Assembly: GCA_023014335.1 (NCBI GenBank)
Contig: JAECYW010000032.1
Span: 186,001 to 250,000, forward strand
Source: Galerina marginata
Lineage: Eukaryota > Basidiomycota > Agaricomycetes > Agaricales > Galerinaceae
DNA length: 64,000 bases
Direction of reading: 5' to 3'
The position numbers and the translations under genes are program-made. The notes beneath the pieces are model-generated. The model ran no database searches. It was not told where the DNA came from and worked only from the letters and a program-made list of their open reading frames with translations. Of this stretch, positions 11,560 through 24,120 are shown piece by piece. The stretch's first letter is position 1. The number at the start of each line of letters is the position of its first letter.

Positions 11560-13500
11560 AAAACGTCTTGAAAGCGAAAATTGGTATTACCCTTAAAATT
11601 TCAGGCATACATGGAGAAGTGAAAATACAAACAACTCGAAGGGAAGCCGTATTCTTGAACGTCGGAGTAACCGAGAACATGAGTATACTCGTATAACGCG
11701 AGTGAAGAATTTCAGAAGGCAAGGGTGGGATGCTCCCTACAGGAAGCAGAAGATTCCACCAAGTGAGGGGCTTGATGAACGGATGATATGGAAAACAGGA
11801 TCGAAAGGACAAACTTAGTTCCTACCAATTACGACGTTAAATCTCTGGAGAGTTTATCTAGCAGGAATTCTCTAGCGAAGCGCATACAGTAAGCAACACG
11901 ATTCGCAAGATGAACATACAGTGACAGACCGTGGATACCTCCGCCAGTGGGAGTGCTATTCACGGAAGTTATTGGGCTAGTCGGGTTAGGCATAATTGTT
12001 GAGTAGAACCCGTGCTGAGGACCATCTTTTGGTATCTGAAGGAGGTCAAGGTCGTATATTAAAACCATCGGAACACGTCGCACACCCGAAGGTACGCAAT
12101 TGATTTCAAGACCCCAGCCTGGGGATGGTGACAAGAATGCAGCGACGGAGAAGGGCTCAACCAAGACGCCCTTGCTGACACGATAACCGGCGTGTAAGAG
12201 ATGAGTTTGAACGTTGAGAGCTGAGAAACCGCGCAGCTGGACGAGCTAGGACTGGCGTACGATGAATAGCCCGGAGTCGAAGGATCGCACTGATGTTGCA
12301 TCAGAAACGACGATGACGAAGAAAGTTTTGGGAGGGCTTCGCCTAGGCCGTCGATCCTGATTCAGTCGGAAATATCTGAGGAAAAAAAAAGACATGTACA
12401 GTAGTTGGATCCAGGTCATTGTCCATATGTAAATTCAATTTACTTTTCCTCTTGCCGCCGAAGCCCGTCATAGTCTATACTCGTCATCATCGCGTAAATT
12501 TGGCCATCGCTGTACTACCGAAGTAACACTGTCTGCGTCTGCACGCTGTGGAGGATCGACAATGATCAGCTAATCGATGAAGTGGTTACGAAGACGACTG
12601 ACAATGGCGCTGCACGATGTCGCGGATGTTCAACGAGCTGTACGGGTGCAGCTTTGGGTAATGCTCAAATCGCTCCTCTAGAAGAATAAACAATAAAGGT
12701 AAGTTCATATTCACGGAGTACAACGTTGGAGGGTCAGAGACAAATATGCACCAAAGATGACCATCCTAATCTCAACCGAGCCACCCAACAAGATCATACG
12801 ATTCCCACAACAGCTGTGCGAGGAGGAAAGAGGCCGGGTCGTAAGCGCAGTTGAGTGGTCCGATTTACGCAAAGCGCTCAGAATCTTCGAGCCAAATGGG
12901 CTCAAGATCCGACTACGAAAGCTGCCAATGGGACTGGCGGTTCTGTTTCTTCGTCCACGGTCCACCTTGCACCATCCCAAAGTCTAGGTCAAACAGAGAA
13001 GAGGACTGGCTGGGGTGAAAGGTCGGAGCGACAACAGAGAGCCCTGCTACGGTAGATCCCTCTATTATCAGTGGGTTTCCAAGAGAACCGAGGGAGAAGA
13101 GAGCGGACGTGGAAGTTGATGCATATGTCCCGCCAGATGAGGAGGAATGACTGGAGTGATGCCGAGGTCAGTTGGAGCTGCAGCTAAGAGGGAAGCAAAA
13201 AGACGTACATGAGGGCAAGTCGGTACCTTCTGCATGCTATTCGCTGCCCTCACCGCTGCCCATTTCGCTCTCCCCGTCGTCGTCGAGTTGGGGAATTTGA
13301 AGGTGCTGCTGTTTGACATCGTGGGCTTTATGGAATCGGGGAGACCAGCGTTCGGCGCTGCCGTTCAACGTTCACCCTTTACGTCGGTCACTGCAAGAAG
13401 GAGAAAAAGAAAGACGTAAGTACGATGGCGAGAGTTGGCCGAGAGGCGACAATTTTGCTGGTTGAGCAATGGATGACATAAGCTTCTGATCCGTTCCTGA
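11560..13500 (-). repeat. R1 repeat family, copy b
   Basis: Begins within ~30 bp of the permease stop codon. It is collinear with copy c (40,800-42,800). Minus-strand pieces look like decayed exons: a start-like segment MTGFGGKRKSKLNLHMDNDL at about 12,395-12,455 followed by a GTACAT donor, a Ser-rich piece with MQHQCDPSTPGYSSYASP near 12,250-12,300, and GFYSTIMPNPTSPITSVNST near 11,950-12,010. Copy c carries the same pieces with substitutions and shifts. No continuous frame survives in either, and I cannot name the ancestral protein. Confidence 0.6.
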
Positions 13501-13561
13501 TCTCGGCTTATGAGCACCGCTTCCACCTTGCTTCCACCTCCATGTGCTTACTCCTGTTAGG

Positions 13562-14599
13562 TATGGCTGTTGATGTGCACATTTATTATTTCTGGTATAT
13601 AAGTCTCATATTTTGGGTTCCCAGATATAAAGACCTCACAATTTGAATTGCAGTATAAGTAAAACTCACATTCCCGGGGGACTGAAGCCTATTCCCAGAT
13701 AGTTAAGTTGTATTTCCTGTCACTTACTAGGGAGAAAAATGATTCCCCCGAGGAACTGGACGCATTTCCTATCAATCAATGCAATTCCCGGATACTTATG
13801 TTTTATTCCCAGAGATATAAGTGCGTTTTCGATAGGGAATAAGTGACGGAGATAATCGATTACGTAATCTCGGCTGATGCGGCTATCACGATGCGCATCA
13901 GAGATTCAAAGGCCGCCGTCCGCTTCATTTGAGAGCGCGTGCGCTGCCTGCCTGCATCTACGGCGCTAATTTAATGCAACTTGTCGTAAAAATGAGGAAA
14001 ATACGACGTTAAATTCAAAAATTTGGAATCCATCAGCTGTCTGGCCTATGAGCGGCGGTCATAAACCTTCAAAAATGATTTAGATGTTGAGAAAAGCTGC
14101 CAAGGGAGTTCGGAGGGCCATGGTGCAGCGCAGAACCCAAAACGCAACATATTCCATACATTTAGGTCTATTTTATTACTAATTTGGAATAGCTCAGCAC
14201 AGAGGATACGCACAGGCTCGACGCGCTCCAAAGTGAAGCGGACGGCAGCCTTCGCGCCTCTGATGCGCATCGTGATGGCCGCATCAACCGAGATTACGTA
14301 ATCAATTATCTCCGTCACTTATTCCCTATCGAAAACGCACTTATATCTCTGGGAATAAAACATAAGTATCCGGGAATTGCATTGATTGATAGGAAATGCG
14401 TCCAGTTCCTCGGGGGAATCATTTTTCTCCCTAGTAAGTGACAGGAAATACAACTTAACTATCTGGGAATAGGCCTCAGTCCCCCGGGAATGTGAGTTTT
14501 ACTTATACTGCAATTCAAATTGTGAGGTCTTTATATCTGGGAACCCAAAATATGAGACTTATATACCGGAAATAATAAATGTGCACATCAACAGCCATA
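13562..14599. mobile_element. 1,038-bp foldback-type element with ~385-bp inverted arms
   Basis: The ends are TATGGCTG and CAGCCATA. The left arm runs 13562 to about 13945 and the right arm from about 14217 to 14599. They are near-identical inverted copies including the tracts with GTGCACATTTATTATTTC, CCCAGATATAAAGACCTCAC and GATGCGCATC, and are separated by a ~270-bp unique centre. Flanking 7-bp direct repeats TGTTAGG lie at 13555-13561 and 14600-14606. A related locus at 24,257-24,263 has a single TGTTAGG in the same flanking context without the element. No transposase is encoded; the open frames inside are by-products of the arms. The superfamily is not assigned, because a 7-bp duplication is unusual. 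Confidence 0.9.
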
Positions 14600-14606
14600 T
14601 GTTAGG

Positions 14607-15627
14607 CCTCTAATTGGATGTTCTCAACTCTGATGATACCAAGCAATACCGAGGGGTTGAATTTCTCAATGAAGAAACGTATTCATGCTACATTTGAAAT
14701 TCTAAAGCGATCATGAAATAATCCCCGACGTGCGTGTAGCCTGCTTTCCAATGTCTGGCAATGTTCCATAACAAGTAGGCCTGACTAGATTACCCCGTAC
14801 AACCGACCTTGTCGACCAAACGGCCTTGGCCCTAAGAAAACTTTCAGGTACAATTTTCACGGAAAGAAAAAACCACGGTACCCTTAGAATCGGATCATAA
14901 GCGCTCGCGTCAATGACACTATTAATATTATCATGACCGCTGATTGACGACGACACCAATTCCAGTAGGCAGGGCTGATTGTAACATGGGCGTAGGGACT
15001 GCCATGGATATCCGTGGATGAAATTTGAAATTGACTTTGCACCGCGAATACAGGGCCTGGCCGCATAAAATTTGGACAGTAGATTGAATAGACATAGTAG
15101 AATAGTATTCCAAAGTCGTAAAATAATCTGATCATTTCCTGCCTCATAAAATGAAACGGGGATATTTACCCGCGGATATCCATCCATATGTTATCCGTCT
15201 TCCTCTCTTCGATTTTCTGCCTCATTTCTCAATATATTGTACTCAAACTATTTTTACAGTAAAGCCTAGTATTCTAGCTACAAAGCAAGCTCAAAACTTG
15301 AGCCCCACCGTTAGAATTGCCTGCACAATTGGCGTTCTCTTAAGATGAGTCCGAAATCTATATTTATCCATGGCAGTCCTTACATGGGCGTCGACATGAT
15401 TAGCCGCGGGTATTAATATCACGGTCTTCAGACGAGGTTTTTGAGATCGTTCGCACCGCCTTGGAATCTTCGAACTTAAGTTAGAGTCACTCTTCAATTT
15501 CGTCGAAGGTCAGTGGACGGAGGTAAGGTATATGCATTACAGCGAGTGCATACTCATCTCGTCAGCCTCAGCTCACAAATCCACGATTGAAAAAATGAGT
15601 TCCGCGTGTTTTGTTGGAAAGTGGGGA
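14607..15627. other. Flank of the TPR block with material absent from the paralogous block
   Basis: The segments around 14,735-14,828 and 15,543-15,627 match 42,825-42,925 and 42,926-43,003 near TPR copy B. The 14,829-15,542 stretch is missing there. I see no gene or inverted ends in this extra ~714 bp, so it is either an insertion here or a deletion in the other copy. The part just after the right TGTTAGG matches 24,264-24,360. Confidence 0.5.
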
Positions 15628-15930
15628 GGTGGGGAGGGCATTGAAACAAGATGCCTGTACTCGATGTTGTTCTACTGGGAGTTCCGTTCGCGGTTTTCAG
15701 CAATTAACGACGACGAAGACGGCACCGGCGAATACTGGTGCGGATTCTAATGAAATTTCCGAGCTCGGGAGTGGGAATGGAAATGGAAACCCGCTCCTCG
15801 AGGAGTGAGTAGTCGGACTCGGATATGTGCCCTTCCACGCAGACACAGACTCGAATATCGGAGGCGTCGTAAACGTTGTGAGTAGCTTATCTTCTCGGGT
15901 GTCATTTACATGTAACTATCTACATTACAT
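15628..15930. repeat. Dispersed repeat R2, copy a
   Basis: Absent from the equivalent place beside TPR copy B. Its first half (15,650-15,750, containing CAGCAATTAACGA) resembles 22,235-22,330. Its second half (15,815-15,890, containing TATGTGCCC and CGGAGGCGTCGT) resembles 24,400-24,480. Origin unknown. Confidence 0.5.
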
Positions 15931-15964
15931 TCTGAGATCTCAAGACACTAACCAACACGATACG

Positions 15965-18900
15965 TTACTTAGGGAAAACATCTTGATGATTGCAATGAAG
16001 GTCAAGTTTGGCGACCAAAGCGATCCATGAAGGGCGTCCCGTTTCACGGTCCAGTTTAAGCTGGACCCAACGAGCGAGGTTTGGAAATTCCACGCCCAGA
16101 CGCTCTTGTATGTCGGTGAGCTTGCTTCTGGCTTGGATTCCTTCTTCGTGTCGACCGGCGGCACAATAAAGGACGCCTTGCGAAAGTAGGATCCGTGCAA
16201 ATTTTGGATACAGGTCATGGCGTGCCTGTGCACGTTGTTCGTAGTAAGCGCCAGCCTCAACTATTAGGTCCAACGCCTGAGAAAGGTTATCACTGAAGGC
16301 GTGTCGCAACGAAAGGTTGTGGAGGGTATCCATATGCGTTGCTTGGATATCTTTCCAGGGCAATATGGAATTTGTTGATTTAACTTTCATGATCTCGTCC
16401 AGGCCTTCTTGGGCGAGACACATTGCCTCGACCTCGTCTCCGATATTAGCGCGAGCCTCAGACATAGATACAAGGCACTCCGTGAGAATGACAAGATGAT
16501 CCAATCGGTCGGGTAGGTCCTCCGCTGTATTGATACCGGCACGACATAAGTTAATAGCTTCCTCTAAGCCATTAATTGCCACTTCATTCTCCTTGGTGAA
16601 TTGCTGTACCATAAAAGCGACTTGCAGGCACCAGACAAGAGTATCGGTATCTGGAAATTCGGTCCCACGAATAACTGAAAGTGCATCCTGACTGGCGGTA
16701 AAGGCTTCAGAGTACCGTCCAACATAAAAAAGAGATTCAGCACGATCAGCGATTGTCCATGATAGCCAGTCGGCAACGTTAGGGTCCGAAGAAACTTTCT
16801 TCCCAGTATCGATAGCTTCTTCCAAGGCGCCCAGGGCCTTCTCTGGATAGCCCTGGGCGAGAAGCACGATGGCCATTTGCTGAAGACATTGCAAATGTAG
16901 CACTACAGCAGACGGTGTGTCTGCTGGAACACTCTTATACCAGTCCAGCGCTCCTTGAATGGTGGCATTGGCTTCTGGGAGCCGATCAAACCTTCCCAAA
17001 TTGACAGAATGAATAAGGGTGGCATAAATGAGGGTTTGTTGTCTTTCGTCCGGGAATATTTTGATCAACTCGTTTGAATAATGAATCAAACTGTGTCCCC
17101 GTTCGATGGACTTTGTCTCATTGTCTGAGAACCAGGAAATTTGTATTTGCAGGCGTATAAATTCAATGTACTTCGAGAGGAAGCTAGGTTTGTCTTGAAT
17201 AATGGACTGGTAGAGGTCAAATGCCTCATAGCCTTCATCAAATGCTTGCTTGTATTCATCGGCATCAAAGAGGACATCGGAAAGCAAATGGAGGCCGTTA
17301 GCCAGATATTCCTTGTACTGGCCAGGGTCTTGGAAGGCCAACATACGGAACTGCGTGACACATGTTTGAGCTTCGCGAATCGCTTCTGGATATTGTCCCG
17401 CAAGCTGGAGGTCATGTGCGAGGTTGTAATGAGAATAAGCCCCAACCAAAGAGGGGGATTTATGAATAGATTGATAAATGTTGACTAATTCCCTGCGGGA
17501 AATGGCTGCCTCAGCATGACGTTCCAAGGAGCGAAGGGCATCCGAAACTTTATCCAGAGCATTTGCAAAGCGGAGCCGATCTTCATTTACCTCCTGGACC
17601 AAATAAGTCACTTCTTTCCATACCAGGAGAGCATCGTCGTATCGCTCCATTTTTTCCAAAAGAACAGCATGTCGCCAAAGTTTATTGCACAGTTCTGCGC
17701 CGTATTTTAGCCTATCCTTTTGAAAATATTTCCTAAAAATGGCCACCAATTCTTGGGACATTGGAAGCGCGTCAGTAGCCTGCAGGAAATCACGAAAATC
17801 TGTATGCAAAACTTGGTGGAGTGCACGTGCCCGGGCCAAATCAAGGCAATTAGGGTGGAATGGAACAAGAAAATTTAACATTTCTAGTGCTCTCTGTTGT
17901 GTCTGGAAAGCCTCGGCAAATCGCCCGACTTCTTGAAGCCTGATTGAGAACTGTTGCAAAGTTTCAGCATAATCATATAATGCCGAAGTCGGCGAAAGCT
18001 TATGCAGAGCTTGGGCATAATGGTGCGCTGCAAAACTGGAAGAATTGTCCAAAACCTTGACCGACTTTCTGGCTATCTGCAATTCGCCATTGGTGAGATT
18101 GCTGCTTGTAATGACATTGTCAAAAAAAAGGACAGCTTCTTCGGCTTTTAGCAGCGATTCGAGGGAATCTCTTTCAAATGAAGCAGATATCCGCAACGCA
18201 TAAGGTAATAGGAGCTTTATCTCCAAGGACGAAGATGGTGTTTGCAGGGACCGGCAAATAGCAATGGATTCTAGAATTGAAGAAAGAGCGCCATTCACAT
18301 TATCATTTGTTTCATGGTATGCAACGGCCAGGTGAGAGAGAGAGAGGGAAAGATAAGGCAAATTTGTAGTTGGGTGATTGGTAACCAAGGTCCGAAAGAG
18401 CTTTACGGCCCATGCACCGATGAGAGCCGACTCATGATACATGTCTAGTTGGAGCAGGTCCACTGCGAGGCAATCCAAAGCTACTGCACCCACTTGCACT
18501 GACAGGAATGCGGAATCCCCCTGCAGAATGGTCTGAATCTGTAAAGCTTGCATAATAGCATCTTGTCGCAGAATAAATCGATCGTCCTCGACGACCAAAA
18601 TTGTTGGAAATGTCCGAAAGGCAAGCAGGTAGTTTCCGATTGGTTCTTCAAGGGGATATGTTGCAGTCGAAGATAGCTTCTGCATAAGTGTATTGATCGC
18701 ATTGACCTGAAGTCGAAGCTAGGCGTCGGAAATAATGTCAGGAGACATTTGAATTTCAGGAGGTAATTTTGACAGCGTCGCCGAGCTGCTTCCAATGAAA
18801 CCGATGATGCGTTCATCAGAAACCGTAGTTAAGATTTCATTCCGAATGATGTTGGAAGTTTGAGCCCTGGTATCGCTTGAGATGACCTGTCGTTTCTCGA

Positions 18901-19499
18901 TTCTCATGATAGAAAACATCTATAGCAGAGCAAAGCTCCAGATATGAATATGTTAAGTCTTAAGGACGCACCATAAATTGAGTATAACAACGATTAACCC
19001 TATTCATGAGCTCCTTGATTTCCGATTGCACCTTATTACGGTTCTTCCATGCGCCAAATGCGGCCTTGAACTTGTCAATTTTCTTCATTGCAGTTACAGG
19101 CGCCATTCCAGAACATTTACTGTAGACAGCCTCCATGTCCCTGGCATCCTTTTGTTAACAAAAGTACCGTCATCTTTGGAAAACCTGTTACCCGATCAAT
19201 TCAGACAAGGCGACTTTCATGTCGTTTGCGTTGCTCAGAATCCCCTCTTGTTCGTCACAGAATCCTTTGAGCTGATCTAGAGTTTGGCGGACCTCGGTAG
19301 CCAACATTTCAGCATTGCGAATGTTCTCCGCGGGCTGGCCGGGTAGAGGATTGGTCAATTTAGACAAAATCACGAATTTAATGAACTTAGAAAAGCAGAC
19401 CTTGGAGAAGGACCGTTCAAGTTTCTGCACTAGCTCAGCAAGATCCTTCACAGCAGTAGTCAGAGTGACTGTGGCTAGAGCGATAGAGAAAGGATCCAT
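15965..19499 (-). pseudogene. TPR protein paralogue A, single nonsense codon
   Basis: Four exons mirror the intact paralogue at 43,056-46,598: 19499-19401, 19334-19192, 19140-18972 and 18919-15965. Exon 1 encodes MDPFSIALATVTLTTAVKDL, a short helical N-terminal domain of the kind found in fungal STAND/NLR-like proteins. The long last exon encodes a tetratricopeptide solenoid with repeated helix pairs such as GRFAEAFQTQQRALEML, ERYDDALLVWKEV and QYPEAIREAQTCV. After ISDA in the last exon the codon at 18721-18719 is TAG, where the paralogue has TAT (Tyr). The remaining 906 codons downstream are open to the shared C-terminus DLHCNHQDVFPK, so the gene was broken recently or the codon is read through. 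Apart from this stop, the exon lengths of the first three exons are identical to copy B (99, 143 and 169 nt). Function unknown; TPR proteins usually act as protein-binding scaffolds. Confidence 0.85.
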
Positions 19500-22230
19500 G
19501 GTGAAAGATTGAGGAAGAGGACGTCGGCGCTTGATTTTCCAGAACCACCGCGCAAGCCCTATTAGCACAGCCCTTGCAATTATCATATCCTCCGACCTTT
19601 CCGCGTTTATGGTTAATTTCATCGTATCTGTAGATTCTGTACTTGGATCTGAACGCATTGCCTTGCGATGCCGTGGTGGCGATCACAGGTGCTTCCCACC
19701 AGCCGTCACAAACGTTTCTTTTAATTCAAAACTCGCTCTTCCAAGTACTGGTAAGTAGAAGACCTGAGCTCGGGATTACCCTGTTAAATCCTTCTTTTGT
19801 TTCGACACGGACCTCGTTCCTCTGGGGCGTGATCGGTAGGTAGATAACAAAGTGGTAACCTGGCTTGTATGTCGTAGACGGAACGAAGAGACACATGATA
19901 ATAAAAAAAGCGAAAGGAAGCGAAAACCAATAAGCGGTAATGCTGTACGATTTCAAAGGTCCGGGTAAACGATCGTAGGACAAAAAAGATAAATGGAAGG
20001 GGAGAAACATAAGATACACCACTCGACGGACTCGTCGACTGATCGCCGAGGCTAGACATCTCCCATCACCAAGAGAAAAGGTGTTTGGTAGGAAGAGGCG
20101 AGAATGAGATTAATATGAAGGAGCGCAGAAATTTTGTAGTTAAGAAAACAAGAAGCGAGAGGCAAAACGCGAAAAGCGAAAAGGAAAAGATGTGTGATGC
20201 AGTCGGCCGTACCAAGGAACTTCGCAGAAAAGACAAAGAGGCAAGGGCAAAGAACAGAGAAATAAAACATGCCTTTTGTCAGAGTCAATGAACCCGCGCA
20301 GGCTAGGCGCCACCGAATCCTAACTTTCAACTCTCTACACCCAATATCCACCAAGACCAGGGACAGGACAGGGGCTTCTTCGCTGAGCCTCACAACATCT
20401 CAGGTCCGCATGGAGTAAACCTAACAGGACAGTTGCGACGAAGCACGAATAGTCCATACCAAACCAAGACCGTCTCAGCCGTTTCCCATTCTTTTTCCAC
20501 ACATACACCCAACCACAAGCCTGACAAAAACGACTCCTGCATCCGGAAAGCCTAGAGTTAGCGACATTCATCGACTCCATTTCCGCTGGCAGCGACATTA
20601 TCTTGTTCGATCATACGAGTTCGAAAAAATCGGTGTCAGGAAGTGGCCCAGCGCCATATAAGCTTCATCGATGGATAGTTTGCTGAGTTCCGGGCCCGAC
20701 TCAGGAAGAGAAGACGCTGAGGGAGGGATTGGGGGAGCAGCCGTCGGAGCTGCGGGTACAGACTCCAGGTTGAAAGTGATGACGGGGTGCTAATTGCGAA
20801 GGCGAAATTGGCAATCGAAACACCGAAGTCGAGAAAGGAGAGGTCGGCAACGGTGACTTTGGTGAGCGAACCACCAAGGCTGACGATGGCGAGAAGGGTT
20901 AAAGAGGGCAGGAAATAGGTTTCGCAATTCAAAAACTGAGCGTCCAGGCACGATGGCGGGCCGTGATTCTGGACAGCCACACCCCTCCTCCCCCTCGCTT
21001 GCTAACGTAGATTCTATCCCCACATTCTGCCTCTCAGCCAGCCCACACGGCTGTCACCAGCCATAGGAGTTTCGACGACCTCTTCCAACAACTCTTCCAT
21101 GTTCCCAGAACCGTTAATCCAATGCACTAACGCACAGATGACTGCGTTAGTCGACGTTCAAGTAGGAAGCGACGGCGCCGTAAAACGCACCAGCTGAGGC
21201 CGAGAAGATGATAACTACTCCTGCGTCGTGCATCTGCGCGAAGGCCGAGGATTTTGTGGCTACGCCAAGCGAACGTCGGTGGAGTGTCAGGGTAGGGAAG
21301 GACATGGTGAGACGCATCGTGTAGAACGGTCGACTTCCATTGTAAACGACATTATCGTGCCTCACTGAGAAGGACGAGAGTGGGCATAAGTTCGGAGGCG
21401 CATATAATATATGCGTGGAATCCAGCTGCCTTGGTCGAGGTTGGGCCCAGGTCGCCCGCCAAAAGTTGCAGGCTATCGCTACGGAGAGAAAGAGTAAGGC
21501 TGTCGAATTCCTGGTGTCCAATAGTGGCCTGATATACGCTTAGAGAAAGCAAACTTCTGCGGAAGGCGCTACAACCCCGAATCCCAGACGGCGCAAATCC
21601 AGCTCAAACACTCCCGCCTTTATCTTAGACCGAATTAGGGGTGCTACGCACCATCTCCCTCTCTTTCTCCTCCGCCGTCTTCCTCTCTCGCATCGAGCCT
21701 TCCTGCACTTCGCGTATCAATCGCTCCATACCTAAAAGCCAAGAGACCCTGCCCTCGCTGGTCCACCCCTCCCACTCGCTCTCGCTCTCAAACTGCTGGT
21801 GGTAGTAGAATCTTTGTTCCCACCATACATGACGGACAGGCTTCGCCGAAAGCCTCTTCGACGTCATCGTGTGGTCGACGGCGACTCGGGCAGCGCCAAC
21901 GTCTGCGCTGCTGCTCCTGCTCCAGACCCAGTAGAAGGATGAACATGAATCAACGGCTTTTGGGGACGTGCATGCGGCGTGTGGGAAGGTTCGTTCGGCG
22001 GGGACGGATGAGGAGAGACGGGCGGGGAAGAAACCGAGCCTGAGGTGGGAGAGGGTGGTGTTGGGTCGCTAGTTTGCGTTTTCAGGTGACGATCTGGCTG
22101 CTGTTGATGCCAATCCCTATGTCCACAGACGAGCCCAAATGAGAAGAGACGCTGCCTGCGAGCCTCTTCATGAACGGCATTGTATGCACCAGCAGGGTCG
22201 GCGCACGAGGAGACGCGAGAGAAGGAGATC
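19500..22230. other. Unassigned region with small unsupported open frames
   Basis: Several minus-strand open frames of 90-190 codons lie here (for example 20,636-20,980 and 21,147-21,521). None shows a family motif or joins into an exon chain that I can defend. The Pro/Ser/Thr-rich frame at 21,864-22,430 is low complexity. Confidence 0.3.
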
Positions 22231-22234
22231 TCAT

Positions 22235-22330
22235 CAGCGGCGGGTTGGCTGTGCTCGTCGTCGTTGTACTGGGATTTCCGTTCACGGTGGCAGCAATTAA
22301 CGAAGATGAAGATAACGCCAGCGTATGTTT
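22235..22330. repeat. Dispersed repeat R2, partial copy b
   Basis: Roughly three quarters identical to 15,650-15,750 by eye, sharing ACTGGGA-TTCCGTTC and GCAGCAATTAACGA. It is a short fragment only. Confidence 0.45.
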
Positions 22331-22929
22331 GCGCTGGCGTGGGCAAGGGTGCAGTCGTGGTCGTAAACGCTGTAGATGACGTGGATGAAGGTTTCGTTGA
22401 TGACGATGATGGCGCTGGCGACACCACCAATGTGAAAAGATTCTACAGCGGCACGAAAAGCATGTCAGCACCGCCGTAAAGAAAAGAAGGATGAAAGAGA
22501 AAAACGCGCGAGGGGTATGTACTAACTGATAGAAAAACTCGTGTAAACCAGTCGTATATTCGGACACATGTTTGCGTACGTGGCCCAGAATTTCGATATC
22601 AACCTGTGAAAGCAAAGCAAAAGATCCTTTCAGGCATGATGAAAGAAAAAACAAGAAATTCAAAACCGCACAGAAGAGATGTACATGATACATATGGTGG
22701 ACAAAAGAGAGTCAGAGAAGTCAAACCGGGTTCGGTATGATTGCCCAGACGCAGTGTGATGGAACAGGCGAGGGGGAGAGGCCGTTTTGGTTGACAGGCG
22801 AGGACTGGCCAGGCGGGCACGAGATATGCGCTGAAAGGAAAAGAAAAAAGAGGAGGAAAACCAGAGACGTTCCGAGGGTCGAGGTGCCGATTCTTGACTG
22901 GCTGAGGGTGACGTGGCAACGAGAATTGG

Positions 22930-23645
22930 ATTCAGGCAGCCTCCACTCGCCCAGACCTTGCACAGATTGAACGCCGCTTTCATATGTATCTATTCCAATA
23001 TCATCAGTTTCACTGCTCGTACCCAAACACCCGAACTTACCTTCTCGATACGCTTCTTCAGCCTCCTGAATTCGCTCTTCCTCGAAAAGTATTTTATCAG
23101 CGCATCGACCGCCTCCAGCATCACCTTGACACCAGCGGAAGCCAGCCCGCTCGCCTCCTTCGCCTGCAGACCGAGGTACGTGATGCGATGGCGACCTTCT
23201 CCCTAGATATAGCCAGAGACCTCAAGGACCTCCATGCGGTCGAGGAGCGGCACGGGGATTGTGTCGAAGGTGTTGGTGGTGCAGGTAAAGAGCATGCAGG
23301 AGAATTTGACGAGGACGTCCATGCTTTAGAATAAAAGGTAAGTATAATGTCGAAAAAAGGGAAAGAAAAGCAGAACACACCAATGGTCGACGAAACGGAT
23401 GTTCTGCACCGGGTAGTGCATTTCGAGCAGCAAACTGGCGGGGCCTCCATTCATCTCCTTCCCGATCTTATCGACTCCATCGACAAGCATCAGCGGGTTC
23501 TCCGTCTCAACCCGCTTCTGCTCCCGGATAACGACGGCCTTGTAGAGCCTGGAGGGCAGGTGATGGGGAGCCCGACGACCTGCGAGTAGACCTTGGGCAC
23601 GGACTGCCTGGCTATCGAGCCTGGGTTCGAGACGAAGGCGGGGAG
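22930..23645 (-). pseudogene. Mitochondrial Lon protease (PIM1) relic
   Basis: Read on the minus strand, pieces match the AAA+ core of mitochondrial Lon in order: [28 protein letters not shown], then [42 protein letters not shown] and RRLKKRIEK followed by a GTAAGT donor, then a trace of AAFNL / VQGLGEW. Lon unfolds and degrades matrix proteins. This fragment cannot, because the Walker A lysine motif is missing, the Walker B pair DE is DG, a stop follows SGYI, the frame shifts at least twice, and the N-terminal and serine-protease domains are absent. Retained introns argue for a segmental copy rather than a reverse-transcribed one. Confidence 0.75.
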
Positions 23646-24120
23646 GAAGCAGAGGATGGCGGTGATGACGTTGATGACGGGCCTTGGCGTCATCGTGCGT
23701 CAACGAACAGTCAACTGAGGGCTCACTGCCATCCCCCTCAATTGGCATCACTTGTCCTTGTCGTTCTGTGGAGCAGCCGATGCTGTGTCCTTCCGAGATT
23801 TCAGCTTCATGAATCACGGAGACCAGAGAGAAGAAGTGTTCCTCCCTAAAACAGAGGAAGAGAGGCAGAGAAAGGCCAGGCAGGACGCAGCAAGTTGGCG
23901 GGCGTGAGCGTATGCGGTGGTGCTCGTGTGGGCCAACCAAATCAGACTGCCGAGAGGGACAGGAGGAGGGCAGGATGAGGGCTGCAAAGCGGCTCTTCCG
24001 TTGTGGTTTTCACCAGCTGGTTCTGAGGTAGTACGGAGGGAAACATCGCCCGAATCGATGTGGAAAGTGGAGAAATTTGATAGAAAACTTTTATTCGCTG
24101 TTCGTTGGCTGTTCGCAGGC

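Noticed and set aside
14046..14318. 90-codon open frame inside the foldback element
   Set aside because: It lies largely in the inverted arm and repeats the arm's own sequence; no transposase-like residues.
21147..22430. Secreted or Pro/Ser-rich minus-strand genes
   Set aside because: Candidate starts and stops do not form a coherent exon chain, and part overlaps repeat R2.
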